Below, one piece after another: positions 51,861 through 61,537 of a stretch of 64,000 nt of DNA. The position numbers and the translations under genes were made by a program. Each line of letters opens with the position of its first letter. Position 1 is the first letter of the stretch. The notes under the pieces are model-generated. The model was given only the letters and a program-made list of their open reading frames with translations, ran no database searches and had not been told where the DNA came from. The DNA comes from JBBDIM01 sp040880405 (GTDB lineage: Bacteria; Planctomycetota; Planctomycetia; Pirellulales; Pirellulaceae), in the NCBI GenBank assembly GCA_040880405.1, contig JBBDIM010000079.1, positions 1 through 64,000 on the forward strand, written 5' to 3'.

Positions 51861-53921
51861 TTAGCTTTTGGGGACTTCGTGACGCAGCAAGGGGAATAGG
51901 ATCACCTCGCGAATTGTCGGGCTATTCGTTAATAGCATGACAAGGCGGTCGATGCCAATACCAAGTCCACCGGCCGGCGGCATGCCGTTACGAAGTGCCC
52001 TCACGAAATCGTGGTCCATTTTGGCCATCGAGTCCTCGTCCGCTTGCCCTTGGAGTTGGGTGCGGAACAGCTCCTCCTGGAGGTCGGGGTCGTTCAATTC
52101 CGTGTAGGCGTTGGCTAGTTCCATCCCCTGAATGAACAGCTCGAATCGCTCGGCGATCTCCGGCTGGCCCTGCTTCCGCTTGGTCAGCGGGCAGATGCTA
52201 GCAGGATAATCGATCACAAAAATCGGCCCCACCAACTGATCTTCCACCTTCTCTTCGAAAATTTCATTCCGGATGACGTCCGGGTGCTTTCCAGAGATTT
52301 CCAGCCCCAGCTTTTTCGCGTATTCCAACACCTGCTGGTCGTTGCCTGGGTCGATTCCGGTGTGCTCCGCGAGCAGATCGCGGTACGACTTCCGCTGGAA
52401 CGGCGGGGTGAAATCGATCTCGCGCTCGCCGTAGGGGATCTTCCGACCCGCACCGATCGCGTCCAGCGCGTTCGTGATGATCGCTTCGGTCAGGTCCATC
52501 ATCGTTTCGTAGTTGCCGAAGGCCTGGTAAACCTCAAGCATCGTGAACTCGGGGTTGTGCCGCGGGCTGATCCCTTCGTTGCGGTAGACGCGTCCCAGTT
52601 CGAACACTCGTTCCATGCCGCCGACCAACAGCCGCTTGAGATGCAGCTCTAGGGCGATCCGCAGGAACAGATCCATCCCCAGGGCGTTATGGTAAGTCTC
52701 AAACGGCCTAGCCGCGGCCCCACCGGCGATGCTGTGGAGCGTAGGGCCTTCGATTTCGATGTAGCCATCACCACACAAGGTATCCCGGATCGAGCGGACG
52801 ATCTTGGTGCGGTTCACAAAGCGATCTAACACGCCATCGCCGTACGCCAGATCAAGGTACCGCATTCGTTGGCGAAGCTCCGGATCGGTCAGGCCTTTGT
52901 GTTTTTCCGGGGGGGCTTCCAGAGTCTTCGTGAGGAAATGGAGCTCCTCGACAAAGATGGTCAATTCTCCGGTCTTGGTCTTCTTCAGCTCGCCGTCGAC
53001 GCCGACAATATCTCCCAGGTCGAGACACTGGGCGATTTCCCAGTTTCGCTCGCCGACTTGGGCCTGTCCGATGAAGAGCTGAATGGTGCCGGTGCGGTCA
53101 ACGATATTCGCGAAAACTAGCTTCCCCGTAGGACGCATCAACACGATCCGGCCTGCGGCGCGGACCTTAGGGCCGTGATACTGGGTTTGCGTTTTGCCGC
53201 CCGATTCGACCGTCTCCTCGGCGATTTCACATTCCAAGGCCTGGAGGTCTTCTACTGATTGCCGGTTGTCGAACCGCTGACCCCAGGGGTCGATCCCGAG
53301 CTTTATCAGGGCATCCATCTTTTGTCGCCTGGCCTGCTCCAGGGCATGCATGCCCGCTTCTTCATCCTGGACCCACGGACGCTGTTTCTCGCGGAGAAAC
53401 TTGTCCATGACCTCGGCGAACAAGTCCTTGAAGTCCTCCACTCGGTCGAATACCTGAACCGTTTGAGGCTTGAGTCCTTGCGGCAAGCGGAGCAGATCGT
53501 GCATCTCCCCTTCCAGGTCTTCCTGGGTCGATTCCCGATCGGAACGGACGAACCAAATCGACTGATGGAACTTGGTATTGGCCGCACTCTCCAGCACAAC
53601 ATCAAGCTGCTTCTGGGCAGCCTTTTCCGTGTAGGGATTGAGGGAGGTTTCCAGGTCGGTGCAAAGCCCAACGGTTACCCCTAGGGAGTGCCGCGCCTTC
53701 TCCAGAAGCTCCTCCGCGGGGACTGCCCCAGGGTGCCCCTTGTCGTCGGTATCGAAGCAGTGATCGATGATCTCCAAGGTCACCCCGAACTCCGGTTTGG
53801 CGACCTTTTTGCTGAATTCTTTGAAAAACTTGCGGACTTCCCGGCATTCTTTGACCGTGTCGTTAGACCACAACAAAAAGACTTGATACTTCGAGGGACG
53901 ATTGTTCGCGGTGGCTGACAT
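51861..53921 (-). CDS. lysS: Lysyl-tRNA synthetase (class II) with N-terminal DUF4062/TIR-like domain
   Basis: The 686-residue protein is a complete class II LysRS from about residue 190 on: OB-fold anticodon-binding domain (KVRAAGRIVLMRPTGKLVFANI), LRQRMRYLDLAYGD, motif 2 RVYRNEGISPRHNPEFTMLE, and motif 3 GLGIGIDRLVMLLTN. A typical enzyme has about 500 residues. The extra residues 10-178 begin YQVFLLWSNDTVKECREVRK, continue with GVTVGLCTDL, NPYTEKAAQKQ and FHQSIWFVRSDRES, and look like a DUF4062/TIR-like Rossmann-type domain. The frame is continuous. An internal ATG at residue 191 could allow a short form. No Shine-Dalgarno is visible at ATG 53921. Confidence 0.93.
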   Translation of the reverse strand: MSATANNRPSKYQVFLLWSNDTVKECREVRKFFKEFSKKVAKPEFGVTLEIIDHCFDTDDKGHPGAVPAEELLEKARHSLGVTVGLCTDLETSLNPYTEKAAQKQLDVVLESAANTKFHQSIWFVRSDRESTQEDLEGEMHDLLRLPQGLKPQTVQVFDRVEDFKDLFAEVMDKFLREKQRPWVQDEEAGMHALEQARRQKMDALIKLGIDPWGQRFDNRQSVEDLQALECEIAEETVESGGKTQTQYHGPKVRAAGRIVLMRPTGKLVFANIVDRTGTIQLFIGQAQVGERNWEIAQCLDLGDIVGVDGELKKTKTGELTIFVEELHFLTKTLEAPPEKHKGLTDPELRQRMRYLDLAYGDGVLDRFVNRTKIVRSIRDTLCGDGYIEIEGPTLHSIAGGAAARPFETYHNALGMDLFLRIALELHLKRLLVGGMERVFELGRVYRNEGISPRHNPEFTMLEVYQAFGNYETMMDLTEAIITNALDAIGAGRKIPYGEREIDFTPPFQRKSYRDLLAEHTGIDPGNDQQVLEYAKKLGLEISGKHPDVIRNEIFEEKVEDQLVGPIFVIDYPASICPLTKRKQGQPEIAERFELFIQGMELANAYTELNDPDLQEELFRTQLQGQADEDSMAKMDHDFVRALRNGMPPAGGLGIGIDRLVMLLTNSPTIREVILFPLLRHEVPKS

Positions 53922-54099
53922 GATGGATTACTTTGAATGGTCGGGCAAGAAACAGAAGGGGCTCGTTTGTAAACCTTTAACCCGCAACATTTTACTAACA
54001 ATTGCCTGAAGGTCAATTGAGGGCGGAGCCAATGGATTGAGCTCCCAGGCTCCCCCCCGCCGATTGGCTCTCGCGTCGACAAATCGTGCTTCAGTGTGT

Positions 54100-54114
54100 T
54101 GCAAGTACATTGCA
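54100..54114. promoter_or_regulatory. Small inverted repeat in the lysS-fur divergent gap
   Basis: TGCAA-N5-TTGCA sits 60 bp upstream of the Fur-family gene. It does not match a classical Fur or Zur box, and it is a weak operator candidate only. Confidence 0.25.
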
Positions 54115-54173
54115 GGTGCGGTATCCTTTTGGGGTCGAAAGTACATAATCCCACTACCTGATTCGAAAATGCC

Positions 54174-54617
54174 ATGAGCCGCAAACGCAATTCCGATCTG
54201 AGCTTAGAGAGTGCCAAGAAGATTTTGAGGGACGCGGGACTGCGATGCACGGCCGCTCGGATTGCGGTGGTCCAGTGCCTGAGCGATCACCCCACCCCCT
54301 GCACGCCCAACGAGGTGGCCGATAGCCTCGCCGAATTTGGATTCGATAAATCCACCATCTACCGCTCGCTGACCGAGTTAAACGACTCCGGGATCGTGGC
54401 GCGGCTGGATCTGGGTGATTCGATCCGCAGATTTGAATTGCTCACTCAACAAAGCGATGGTATTTCCGAACACCCGCACTTCATGTGCATTGATTGCGGC
54501 AAGGTTACCTGCCTATCCGGATTCCGGATTCAATTGACACCGGACGATCCTTCGCTCAAGGCCCCCGGCAAGATCTCCGAAGTGCTGGTCAAGGGGCACT
54601 GCAACGCTTGCCAGTAG
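54174..54617 (+). CDS. Fur-family transcriptional regulator
   Basis: The 147-residue protein has a winged helix (about 12-85; LRCTAARIAVVQCLSDHP, DKSTIYRSLTELNDSGIV) and the Fur dimerisation domain. Structural zinc cysteines are Cys105 and Cys108 in MCIDCGKV and Cys143 and Cys146 at the very C-terminus. HPHF (His100, His102) supplies part of the sensing site. Fur, Zur and PerR cannot be separated by eye. ATG 54174 is the start. It is divergent from lysS and convergent with ftsK (23-bp gap). Confidence 0.9.
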   Translation: MSRKRNSDLSLESAKKILRDAGLRCTAARIAVVQCLSDHPTPCTPNEVADSLAEFGFDKSTIYRSLTELNDSGIVARLDLGDSIRRFELLTQQSDGISEHPHFMCIDCGKVTCLSGFRIQLTPDDPSLKAPGKISEVLVKGHCNACQ

Positions 54618-54640
54618 GCGGATGGTCGCGCTAAGACGAG

Positions 54641-57406
54641 CTAGGCGCTTTCCTCGTAGTACTCCTCGTCTTCATCTTCCTCTTCGAAGAGATCCTCCTC
54701 CGACTCGCCGCTGTCAGATTCCTCATCGTCCTCGGCGTCTTCCTCCTCGTATTCGAGGCTTTCATCCTCTTGGTCTTCCTCGTCGGCAGCGATCGAATCT
54801 TCGTCGTGGGGATTGATCTTGTTCCCGCGACGCTTGCTCTTAACGGGCTGATCCTCGGATGCCTCGACCACTTCACCGGTTTTCATCAGTTCCCAGTCCT
54901 CGGGAGAGATCATCACCTCGCGGGCCTGAGAACCGTTGTACGGTCCGACGATTCCATCCTCCGCCATGAAGTCGATTAGCCGCGCACCCCGGCCATAGCC
55001 GACGCCTAAAGCACGCTGCAGGAGAGAAACGCTGCCCCGCTGTTCGGCGATGATTACATCGACCGCCTGCTCGTACATGTCGTCCCGCTTCTTCATCTTG
55101 GCCGGGTCGGCGGTCGCGCCATCCTCGATCTTGAGCTGGACCAGCTCCTTGACGAAGTCCTGTTCGCCGGTGCTGACGAAATCGACCACGGCATTGATTT
55201 CCTCGTCGGACAGGTAGGTCCCCTGACCCCGCATGAGCGTGCTGGTCCCCGGCCAGAGGAACAGCATATCGCCGTTGCCGAGCAGCTTGTCTGCCCCCAT
55301 CTCATCGAGCACCACGCGGCTATCGGTCCGGCTGGCCACCTGGAACGCCAGCCGAGCCGGCAAGTTCGATTTGATCAAACCGGTGATGACGTCAACCGTC
55401 GGTTTCTGCGTGGCCAAAATCAAGTGAATACCGACCGCCCGGCTCTTTTGCGCGAGACGGATAATGTGCTGTTCCACCTCTTTGCCGGCGGTCATCATCA
55501 TGTCGGCGATCTCATCCGCGACAATCACGATGTAAGGCAAGTGCGTCGGGACCTGCTTCCGGGCCTCCTCGTCATCCTCTACCTCCAGACGCTCGAAGAT
55601 CTCTTCAGCACCTAGTTGATTAAAGACGCTTAAGTGCCGCACACCCGCCTTGGCGAGCAGTTGGTACCGCTCTTCCATTTTTTCGACGGCCCAGGCCAAA
55701 ATGGCCTCCGCCTTCTTCATGTCGGTCACCACCGGGTGCATCAAGTGAGGCAAGGTCCGGTAGCAGCTCAGTTCGACCATTTTCGGGTCGATCATCAGCA
55801 TCCGGACCTCGTCCGGTCGCCGGGTCATGAGGATCGACGAGATCAAGGCGTTCAAACAAACACTCTTACCGGTACCGGTTCGACCGGCGATCAAAAGGTG
55901 AGGCATCGCCGCCAAGTCGACCACCAACGGATTTCCGGAGACGTCCTTACCCAGGAAGATCGGAATCTTCATCTTGGCGGCTCGACCGTTGGATTCCTCC
56001 ATCACCTCGCGGAGCCGCACCATCTGCCGCTCGTCGTTGGGAACCTCGATCCCGACCGTGTTTTTACCGGGAATCGGCGCGACGATCCGGACACTCGGCA
56101 CCCGCAGCGCGATCGCCAGATCGTCCGACAGCCCGGTGATTTTGGAGAGCCGCAAACCCGCCTCTAGCTCCACCTCGTATTGGGCAATGACCGGACCGGT
56201 TTCGATCTCGACCACCTTCACGTTGAACCCGAAGTTGCCGAAGGTCTTTTCCAGGATCTTCGCTTTGCGGCGGACCTCTTTTTCCTGTTCATCGAACGAA
56301 AAATCATCGCTCTCGATCAACAGTTCGATCGGAGGCAACTCGTAATGCCGCGGTGGTTCATCGGTGATTACGGCCTTGTTCAGTTCGTCCATGACGTTGG
56401 CCCGGTCGTCATCGCGCGATTGCTTCTTCGACTTCCGGTTTTTGATTGAGAGGGGTTGATCCTGTGGCGGATCGACGCGGGTGATCGGAACTTCAGCGTC
56501 CAGCTCCTCTTCCTCTAATTCGTCGGTATCGTCGAATTCCTCCTCCGCGACGTCCGTTTCCTCTTCCACTTCTTCCGACTCGTTCGACTCGATTTCCTCG
56601 ACTTCTAGCTCTTCCTCCGATTCGACCTCCTCTGGCTCCAGGCGACGTCCACCGATCTTGATCCGCACACCATTAGAGGTCTCGATCTCTTCCAGTTCGA
56701 TCCCCTCTTCGACATCGGTGCGGCGCGGCGCTTCCGCACCATTAGCCTTCGCTTCCGCTTTGGCAAGGGCCTTCGCCTTGGCCTGTTCCCGTTTGGCCCG
56801 GAGGACAACACAACCCTTCTCGGCCTGCTTCTTGCACGTTCCTCCTACCCAGAAGCTAATCCGGAGCAGCTCGTAGTCGGTACAGAGCAGCAGGCCGCCG
56901 GCGATCATTGTCAGGCAGACCAACACCCCACCCATCGTGGCAAAGTATTGACTCAGAACGAGTTGCCCCACCAACCCCAGGCGTCCCCCTGGCCCGATCA
57001 CCGGACCAGGCGAGCCTTCTGGTAACAGGATGGTTACCAAGGCGGTAATTCCGGCGAGTGAAGCCAGCCAGCCCGCCAGGCGGATCGCGGGGTGCGTGAT
57101 CGGTTTGCGAAGCAATAGCAGGCCAACGAGGATCGCCAGAGACACGATGCCATAATAGGCACCTAAACCCAACAAGTTCACCAGCAGATCAGCCGCCAAG
57201 GCACCCATTCCACCGCAAACATTGAGTGGCTCAGTGGCTTGGGGAAAGACCAGCGGATCGGGGGCGTAAATTGCGGCAAACGGCTGAGGTAGCTCACCCA
57301 CCGGATCGTCCGGGTGGTAGGAGACGAGCGCCAGGCCAAGAAACAGCGTCAGCGCCGTCAACCCGAGAGCGACAAGATCTCGAAACACGCTGCGTTGTTC
57401 GAACAT
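54641..57406 (-). CDS. ftsK: DNA translocase FtsK/SpoIIIE
   Basis: The 921-residue septal DNA pump couples division with chromosome dimer resolution. It has four N-terminal membrane spans (about 10-185) and a linker (about 215-380) unusually rich in Glu/Asp/Ser. The RecA-like motor has Walker A GRTGTGKS near 506 and Walker B VIVADEIADMMM. A winged-helix gamma domain follows near 780-845 (VIIAEQRGSVSLLQRALGVGYGRGARLI). The last 45 residues are nearly all Glu, Asp and Ser. ATG 57406 is used; the frame is open to a TTG at 57454. It lies downstream of truB on the same strand, with a 218-bp gap that probably holds its own promoter. Confidence 0.95.
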   Translation of the reverse strand: MFEQRSVFRDLVALGLTALTLFLGLALVSYHPDDPVGELPQPFAAIYAPDPLVFPQATEPLNVCGGMGALAADLLVNLLGLGAYYGIVSLAILVGLLLLRKPITHPAIRLAGWLASLAGITALVTILLPEGSPGPVIGPGGRLGLVGQLVLSQYFATMGGVLVCLTMIAGGLLLCTDYELLRISFWVGGTCKKQAEKGCVVLRAKREQAKAKALAKAEAKANGAEAPRRTDVEEGIELEEIETSNGVRIKIGGRRLEPEEVESEEELEVEEIESNESEEVEEETDVAEEEFDDTDELEEEELDAEVPITRVDPPQDQPLSIKNRKSKKQSRDDDRANVMDELNKAVITDEPPRHYELPPIELLIESDDFSFDEQEKEVRRKAKILEKTFGNFGFNVKVVEIETGPVIAQYEVELEAGLRLSKITGLSDDLAIALRVPSVRIVAPIPGKNTVGIEVPNDERQMVRLREVMEESNGRAAKMKIPIFLGKDVSGNPLVVDLAAMPHLLIAGRTGTGKSVCLNALISSILMTRRPDEVRMLMIDPKMVELSCYRTLPHLMHPVVTDMKKAEAILAWAVEKMEERYQLLAKAGVRHLSVFNQLGAEEIFERLEVEDDEEARKQVPTHLPYIVIVADEIADMMMTAGKEVEQHIIRLAQKSRAVGIHLILATQKPTVDVITGLIKSNLPARLAFQVASRTDSRVVLDEMGADKLLGNGDMLFLWPGTSTLMRGQGTYLSDEEINAVVDFVSTGEQDFVKELVQLKIEDGATADPAKMKKRDDMYEQAVDVIIAEQRGSVSLLQRALGVGYGRGARLIDFMAEDGIVGPYNGSQAREVMISPEDWELMKTGEVVEASEDQPVKSKRRGNKINPHDEDSIAADEEDQEDESLEYEEEDAEDDEESDSGESEEDLFEEEDEDEEYYEESA

Positions 57407-57624
57407 AGGCGTATGAGCGGTGTACTGATCGTGGGGGAAAGAACCGCGGGGCAACCTAAATCACCCTGGCGGTGATACAGCCCAAAAAGCTGATCCACCC
57501 TCATACTTCGGCGGAGCTAGCACACAAACCGCACCCGCAATGCCAGCGGCCCTATATTTTCGGTAAGTAGTTTTCCCTCGGCAGTCGTTAGGACCGATAG
57601 AGAATGTTTCTTCCCGATAATCGA

Positions 57625-58509
57625 TTAGGGATACCGCTCCATCGCCGCCTGAAAGTTCTTAGCGGTTCGCCACTTGCCCTCCTCGGCCGGGGAGACAATC
57701 GCCAGCAGATTCCCCGCTTCGTCGAGTGCCGCGACTTCTTCACACGGTTCTACCCCCGGCAGCGCGACCAACTGCCCCTGGACAAACCCCCGAGCGGCAT
57801 CTGGTGAAATGGCGACTTGAGGAATCAATTGCGTAGCGGTGCTCAGTGGGAGAAGGCACGCGGCCAGGTCCGCCTCGGCCAAAGTTTCACCTGAGATTGC
57901 AGTTGCAAGTGAAAAGGGCCCGATTGCGGTGCGAACGAGCTGGCTCATCACCGCCTCGCTTCCCAGGACCTGGGCGATATCGCGACCGAGGGAACGGACA
58001 TAGGTCCCGCTGCCGCACGTGATTCTCAGGCAAAATTGAGGATAGCCGAAGTCGAGAAGCTCCAGCGAGTACACCTCAATCGGTCGGGCGGCCAGCTCCA
58101 CCGCTTCCCCTGCCCTGGCCAGCTTGTAGGCCCTTTGGCCCTTTACCTTCAGGGCGGAAAAATTGGGCGGCATTTGTTGGATTCGCCCCACAAACCGCGG
58201 CAGCACTTGCTCCAGTTGCTGGCGGCTTGGCTTCGGGCAATTCTCCAGGATGGTCACCGTTCCGGTGATGTCTTCGGTATCACTCGATTTTCCGAGCTCA
58301 AAAGTTCCCTCGTAGGTTTTGGGGTAGCGCTGAATGTACTCGATTAGCCGAGTCCCCTGCCCGACCGGACAGACCAACACTCCGGTGGCCAAAGGGTCGA
58401 GCGTGCCGGCGTGTCCTACCTTGATGGGTTGAATGCGTCGCTCAATTCGATTGACGATCTCGCGCGAGGTACACCCCGGCGGCTTGGCAATATTCAAAAT
58501 TCCGTGCAT
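57625..58509 (-). CDS. truB: tRNA pseudouridine-55 synthase
   Basis: The enzyme converts U55 of the tRNA T-loop to pseudouridine. The 294-residue protein has the catalytic Asp38 in VGHAGTLDPLATGVL, preceded by HGILNIAKPPGCTS, and YPKTYEGTFELGKSSDTED and GTYVRSLGRDIAQVLG later, all TruB hallmarks. Length is normal. ATG 58509 directly precedes the conserved start; the frame stays open to 58686 without homologous sequence. It is divergent from hemL. Confidence 0.95.
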   Translation of the reverse strand: MHGILNIAKPPGCTSREIVNRIERRIQPIKVGHAGTLDPLATGVLVCPVGQGTRLIEYIQRYPKTYEGTFELGKSSDTEDITGTVTILENCPKPSRQQLEQVLPRFVGRIQQMPPNFSALKVKGQRAYKLARAGEAVELAARPIEVYSLELLDFGYPQFCLRITCGSGTYVRSLGRDIAQVLGSEAVMSQLVRTAIGPFSLATAISGETLAEADLAACLLPLSTATQLIPQVAISPDAARGFVQGQLVALPGVEPCEEVAALDEAGNLLAIVSPAEEGKWRTAKNFQAAMERYP

Positions 58510-58648
58510 CGGACTGGTTATTCGTTTCGCTTCGGTTTCCGGGAAGGGCAAAATAACGGGGTGTGTTCCGTCCACCCCGCCGCTAACCCACTGCCGGGAC
58601 TTTGGTCCGGCGGCACAATGAGCTATAAATCTAGTTGGAAATGCTCGA

Positions 58649-59959
58649 ATGACAACCGTAAGAGAGTCGATGATGCAGCGCACCAAAAGCCACGAGATTT
58701 TCGAACAAGCGAGTCACCTGATGCCGGGCGGCGTGAATAGCCCGGCCAGGGCCTTCGGCGCGGTCGGTGGCGAGCCGATCGTGATTGAGCGAGGGGAAGG
58801 TGCTTACCTCTACGATGTCGATGGCAACCGTTACCTCGACTACATCGGCTCCTGGGGCCCCATGATCCTGGGCCATGGACACCCCAAAGTGCGTGAGGCC
58901 CTGCATGCCGCGGTCGATCAAGGGACCAGCTTCGGGGCCCCCACCGAGCGAGAAAACCGTTTGGCGGAGCTGATTATCGAGATGATCCCCTCGGTCGAAA
59001 AGGTCCGCTTGGTCAACTCCGGGACCGAGGCGACCATGAGCGCCATTCGTTTAGCCCGGGGCTTTACCGGTCGACATAAGGTCATCAAGTTCGCGGGAAA
59101 TTACCATGGCCATGTCGATAGTCTGCTGGTCGCCGCGGGTAGTGCCGCCGCGACGCTTGGGGTTCCGAACTCTCCCGGGGTGACCCCCGGCACGGTGCAG
59201 GACACGATCGTCCTCCCGTACAACGATATCGAGGCCCTGACCGCGGCCTTCAACGAGCACGAGGACGAGATCGCTTGCGTCATCTTCGAACCGGTGGTCG
59301 GCAACATGGGCTGCGTCCCCCCGGCCCCTGGCTTTTTGCAGGCGATCCGCGATCAGTGTACCTTGCACGGCGCCTTGATGCTGATGGACGAAGTAATGAC
59401 CGGTTTCCGCGTCTCCAGCGGTGGTGCCCAAAAGCTGTACGATGTGACGCCCGACCTGACGACTTTGGGCAAGATCGTCGGGGGCGGACTGCCAATCGGG
59501 GCCTATGGTGGTCGCCGCGACATCATGGGGCATATCCTCCCGGCGGGCGAGGTCTTTCAAGCGGGAACCCTCAGTGGAAACCCTCTGGCAACCGCCGCAG
59601 GCTTGACCACCCTCCAGGTCCTGAAAGACGAGGACCCCTACCCGAAACTGGAAGCCCTGGCCGCGCGGCTGGAAGCGGGACTTCGCCGGGTGACCGAGGC
59701 TTCAGGTATCCCCGCTACCTTGGCTCGGGTCGGGAGCATGATGACCCTGTTCTTCAGCGACCGCGAGGTCACCAACTGGGAGATCGCCGCCCAGTGCGAT
59801 ACCGCGCGGTATGGCAAATTTTTCTGGGGCCTGATGGACGAAGGGGTCTATTTCCCTTGCAGCCAGTATGAAGCGTTGTTCCTCTCGACGGCCCTCACGG
59901 AAGAGGATATCGACCAGACGATCCAAGCGGCGGAAACGGCGCTGCGGCGGGTTTCGTAA
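58649..59959 (+). CDS. hemL: Glutamate-1-semialdehyde 2,1-aminomutase
   Basis: This PLP enzyme makes 5-aminolevulinate from glutamate-1-semialdehyde in the C5 haem pathway. The 436-residue protein has MPGGVNSPARAF, RLVNSGTEATMSAIRLARG, KFAGNYHGHVD, LMLMDEVMTGFR and the PLP-binding Lys275 in TLGKIVGGGLPIGAYGG. Length is typical. ATG 58649 is annotated; ATGs at 58670 and 58673 are also possible, with AAGAGAG just upstream. No hemA is nearby. It is divergent from truB and convergent with the sulfatase gene. Confidence 0.95.
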   Translation: MTTVRESMMQRTKSHEIFEQASHLMPGGVNSPARAFGAVGGEPIVIERGEGAYLYDVDGNRYLDYIGSWGPMILGHGHPKVREALHAAVDQGTSFGAPTERENRLAELIIEMIPSVEKVRLVNSGTEATMSAIRLARGFTGRHKVIKFAGNYHGHVDSLLVAAGSAAATLGVPNSPGVTPGTVQDTIVLPYNDIEALTAAFNEHEDEIACVIFEPVVGNMGCVPPAPGFLQAIRDQCTLHGALMLMDEVMTGFRVSSGGAQKLYDVTPDLTTLGKIVGGGLPIGAYGGRRDIMGHILPAGEVFQAGTLSGNPLATAAGLTTLQVLKDEDPYPKLEALAARLEAGLRRVTEASGIPATLARVGSMMTLFFSDREVTNWEIAAQCDTARYGKFFWGLMDEGVYFPCSQYEALFLSTALTEEDIDQTIQAAETALRRVS

Positions 59960-59983
59960 CCGTACTCAGCACCTCATGTCAGC

Positions 59984-61360
59984 TCATTCCCGCTGACGTT
60001 CCGCTTCGTGGAGCTCTCGAAGCCGCTTCACGATCTCCGGGTGAGCTTGCGCCAAGTTGGTTTGCTCGCCTGGGTCTTCCGCCAGATTGGAAAGCCAAAG
60101 CGGCACCGATTTCTCGCGGTTTATCCCCTCGCCGTTATCGCGGCCGTTGACCACCAGTTTCCAATCACCCTGACGAACCGCCCACTGCGGGCCGCCTCGA
60201 CCGCCGGTCTGCCAGTTCAACACCTCATGCGGTGTTGCCGCCTTCGCATCACTGAGTAACGAAACAATGCTGCGGCCATCCAGGTCGAGTTCCGGCAGTT
60301 CGATCTTACATAGCTCGGCCAAGGTTGGGAGCCAGTCACAGCCGAAGGAAAGCTGATCGCGGACCTCTCCGGCAGGCAATGTCCCTGGCCAGGAGATCAT
60401 CGCCGGAACCCGGATTCCCCCTTCGAACAGGCTGAACTTCGCCGCGCGATACGGTCCGGCATTGCCACCGCCAAAGTGGGCTCGCTCCTCGGTCGAATGG
60501 CCATGATCGCTTTGGAAGACGATGATCGTTTGCTTGGTCAGTCCCCGCTCTTCGAGGTGGTCGAGTAGTTGTCCGATCCGCTCATCGGTACTGGCGACAA
60601 AGGCTGCGTACAGGTTTCGGGGATAGGGCAGATCGGCGAAATGCTCCAACCATTTCGCTTCACCCTGATACGGGTAGTGAGGTGTGTTGATGGCCCAGTA
60701 CAAGAAAAACGGCTTCTCTTGATGCCGATTGATAAACTCCTTGGCTTCGCCAACCATCAAATCGGGGAAGTACTCACCGTCGTGAAAAACTTCGACCCCA
60801 TTGCGATGCAAATCGTGCCGGTTGGGTCCGTTCCAATAGAAGAAATGGGAGTAGTTGTCGATGCAGCCACCCATGTGCCCGAATGAATAATCAAAGCCCT
60901 GGGCAGTGGGCATCTTCTCTGGGACATAGCCGAGGTGCCATTTGCCGATGTGCCCGGTCGCGTAGCCGGCTTTGGAAAAGACCTCAGCCATGGTCACCTG
61001 CTCGGTCGGCATTCCCGCCTGATTGCCTGGGATCGAGGTGGTATTGCCTGGGACTCCGGCCCGCTGCGGGTACTTCCCGGTGAGCAGCGCGGCCCGGGAT
61101 GGAGAGCAGACCGGGGCTGCGGCGTAGAACTGACGGAACCGCACACCTCGCTCGGCAATTCGATCGATATGCTTGGTGACCAGGTCCTCCGCCCCGTAGC
61201 ACCCCAGGTCGACCGAACCTTGATCGTCGGTCAAAATCACAATCACATTGGGCTGCGTCTCATTGAGCTGGGTCTCGGCGGCAAGCAAATTCTCGGAAAC
61301 CATCAGCCAAGCTGTGGCACCCAAGCCCCAAGCAATCGAAGCACTGTACCGAACCACCAT
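59984..61360 (-). CDS. Secreted sulfatase (formylglycine-dependent)
   Basis: The 458-residue protein has a signal peptide (SIAWGLGATAWLMVSENLLAAE). The sulfatase fold opens with NVIVILTDDQGSVDLGCYG (metal Asp45, Asp46). The key motif CSPSRAALLTGKYP has Cys85 as the residue that maturase enzymes convert to formylglycine. HIGKWHLG and FQSDHGHSTEE supply further metal and active-site residues. It probably desulfates a polysaccharide, as the many planctomycete sulfatases do, but the substrate cannot be told. ATG 61360 has AGAGG 9 nt upstream; the longer frame to 61474 is not supported. It is divergent from the serine hydrolase gene. Confidence 0.93.
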   Translation of the reverse strand: MVVRYSASIAWGLGATAWLMVSENLLAAETQLNETQPNVIVILTDDQGSVDLGCYGAEDLVTKHIDRIAERGVRFRQFYAAAPVCSPSRAALLTGKYPQRAGVPGNTTSIPGNQAGMPTEQVTMAEVFSKAGYATGHIGKWHLGYVPEKMPTAQGFDYSFGHMGGCIDNYSHFFYWNGPNRHDLHRNGVEVFHDGEYFPDLMVGEAKEFINRHQEKPFFLYWAINTPHYPYQGEAKWLEHFADLPYPRNLYAAFVASTDERIGQLLDHLEERGLTKQTIIVFQSDHGHSTEERAHFGGGNAGPYRAAKFSLFEGGIRVPAMISWPGTLPAGEVRDQLSFGCDWLPTLAELCKIELPELDLDGRSIVSLLSDAKAATPHEVLNWQTGGRGGPQWAVRQGDWKLVVNGRDNGEGINREKSVPLWLSNLAEDPGEQTNLAQAHPEIVKRLRELHEAERQRE

Positions 61361-61537
61361 TGAAAACCGCCTCTTTTCTCGCCCATTGCAAACTGAAATA
61401 CCGCCCAGCGACCACGGCCCTGAGGCCAATCTAATCCGCTGAGGAGCGAAGATCAAATGATGGCGGCAATGCACACAAGCCGGTTAGAATCAGGACCTAT
61501 GATCGCGAACTCACTTTTCGGCTGAGGACAATCCAGC

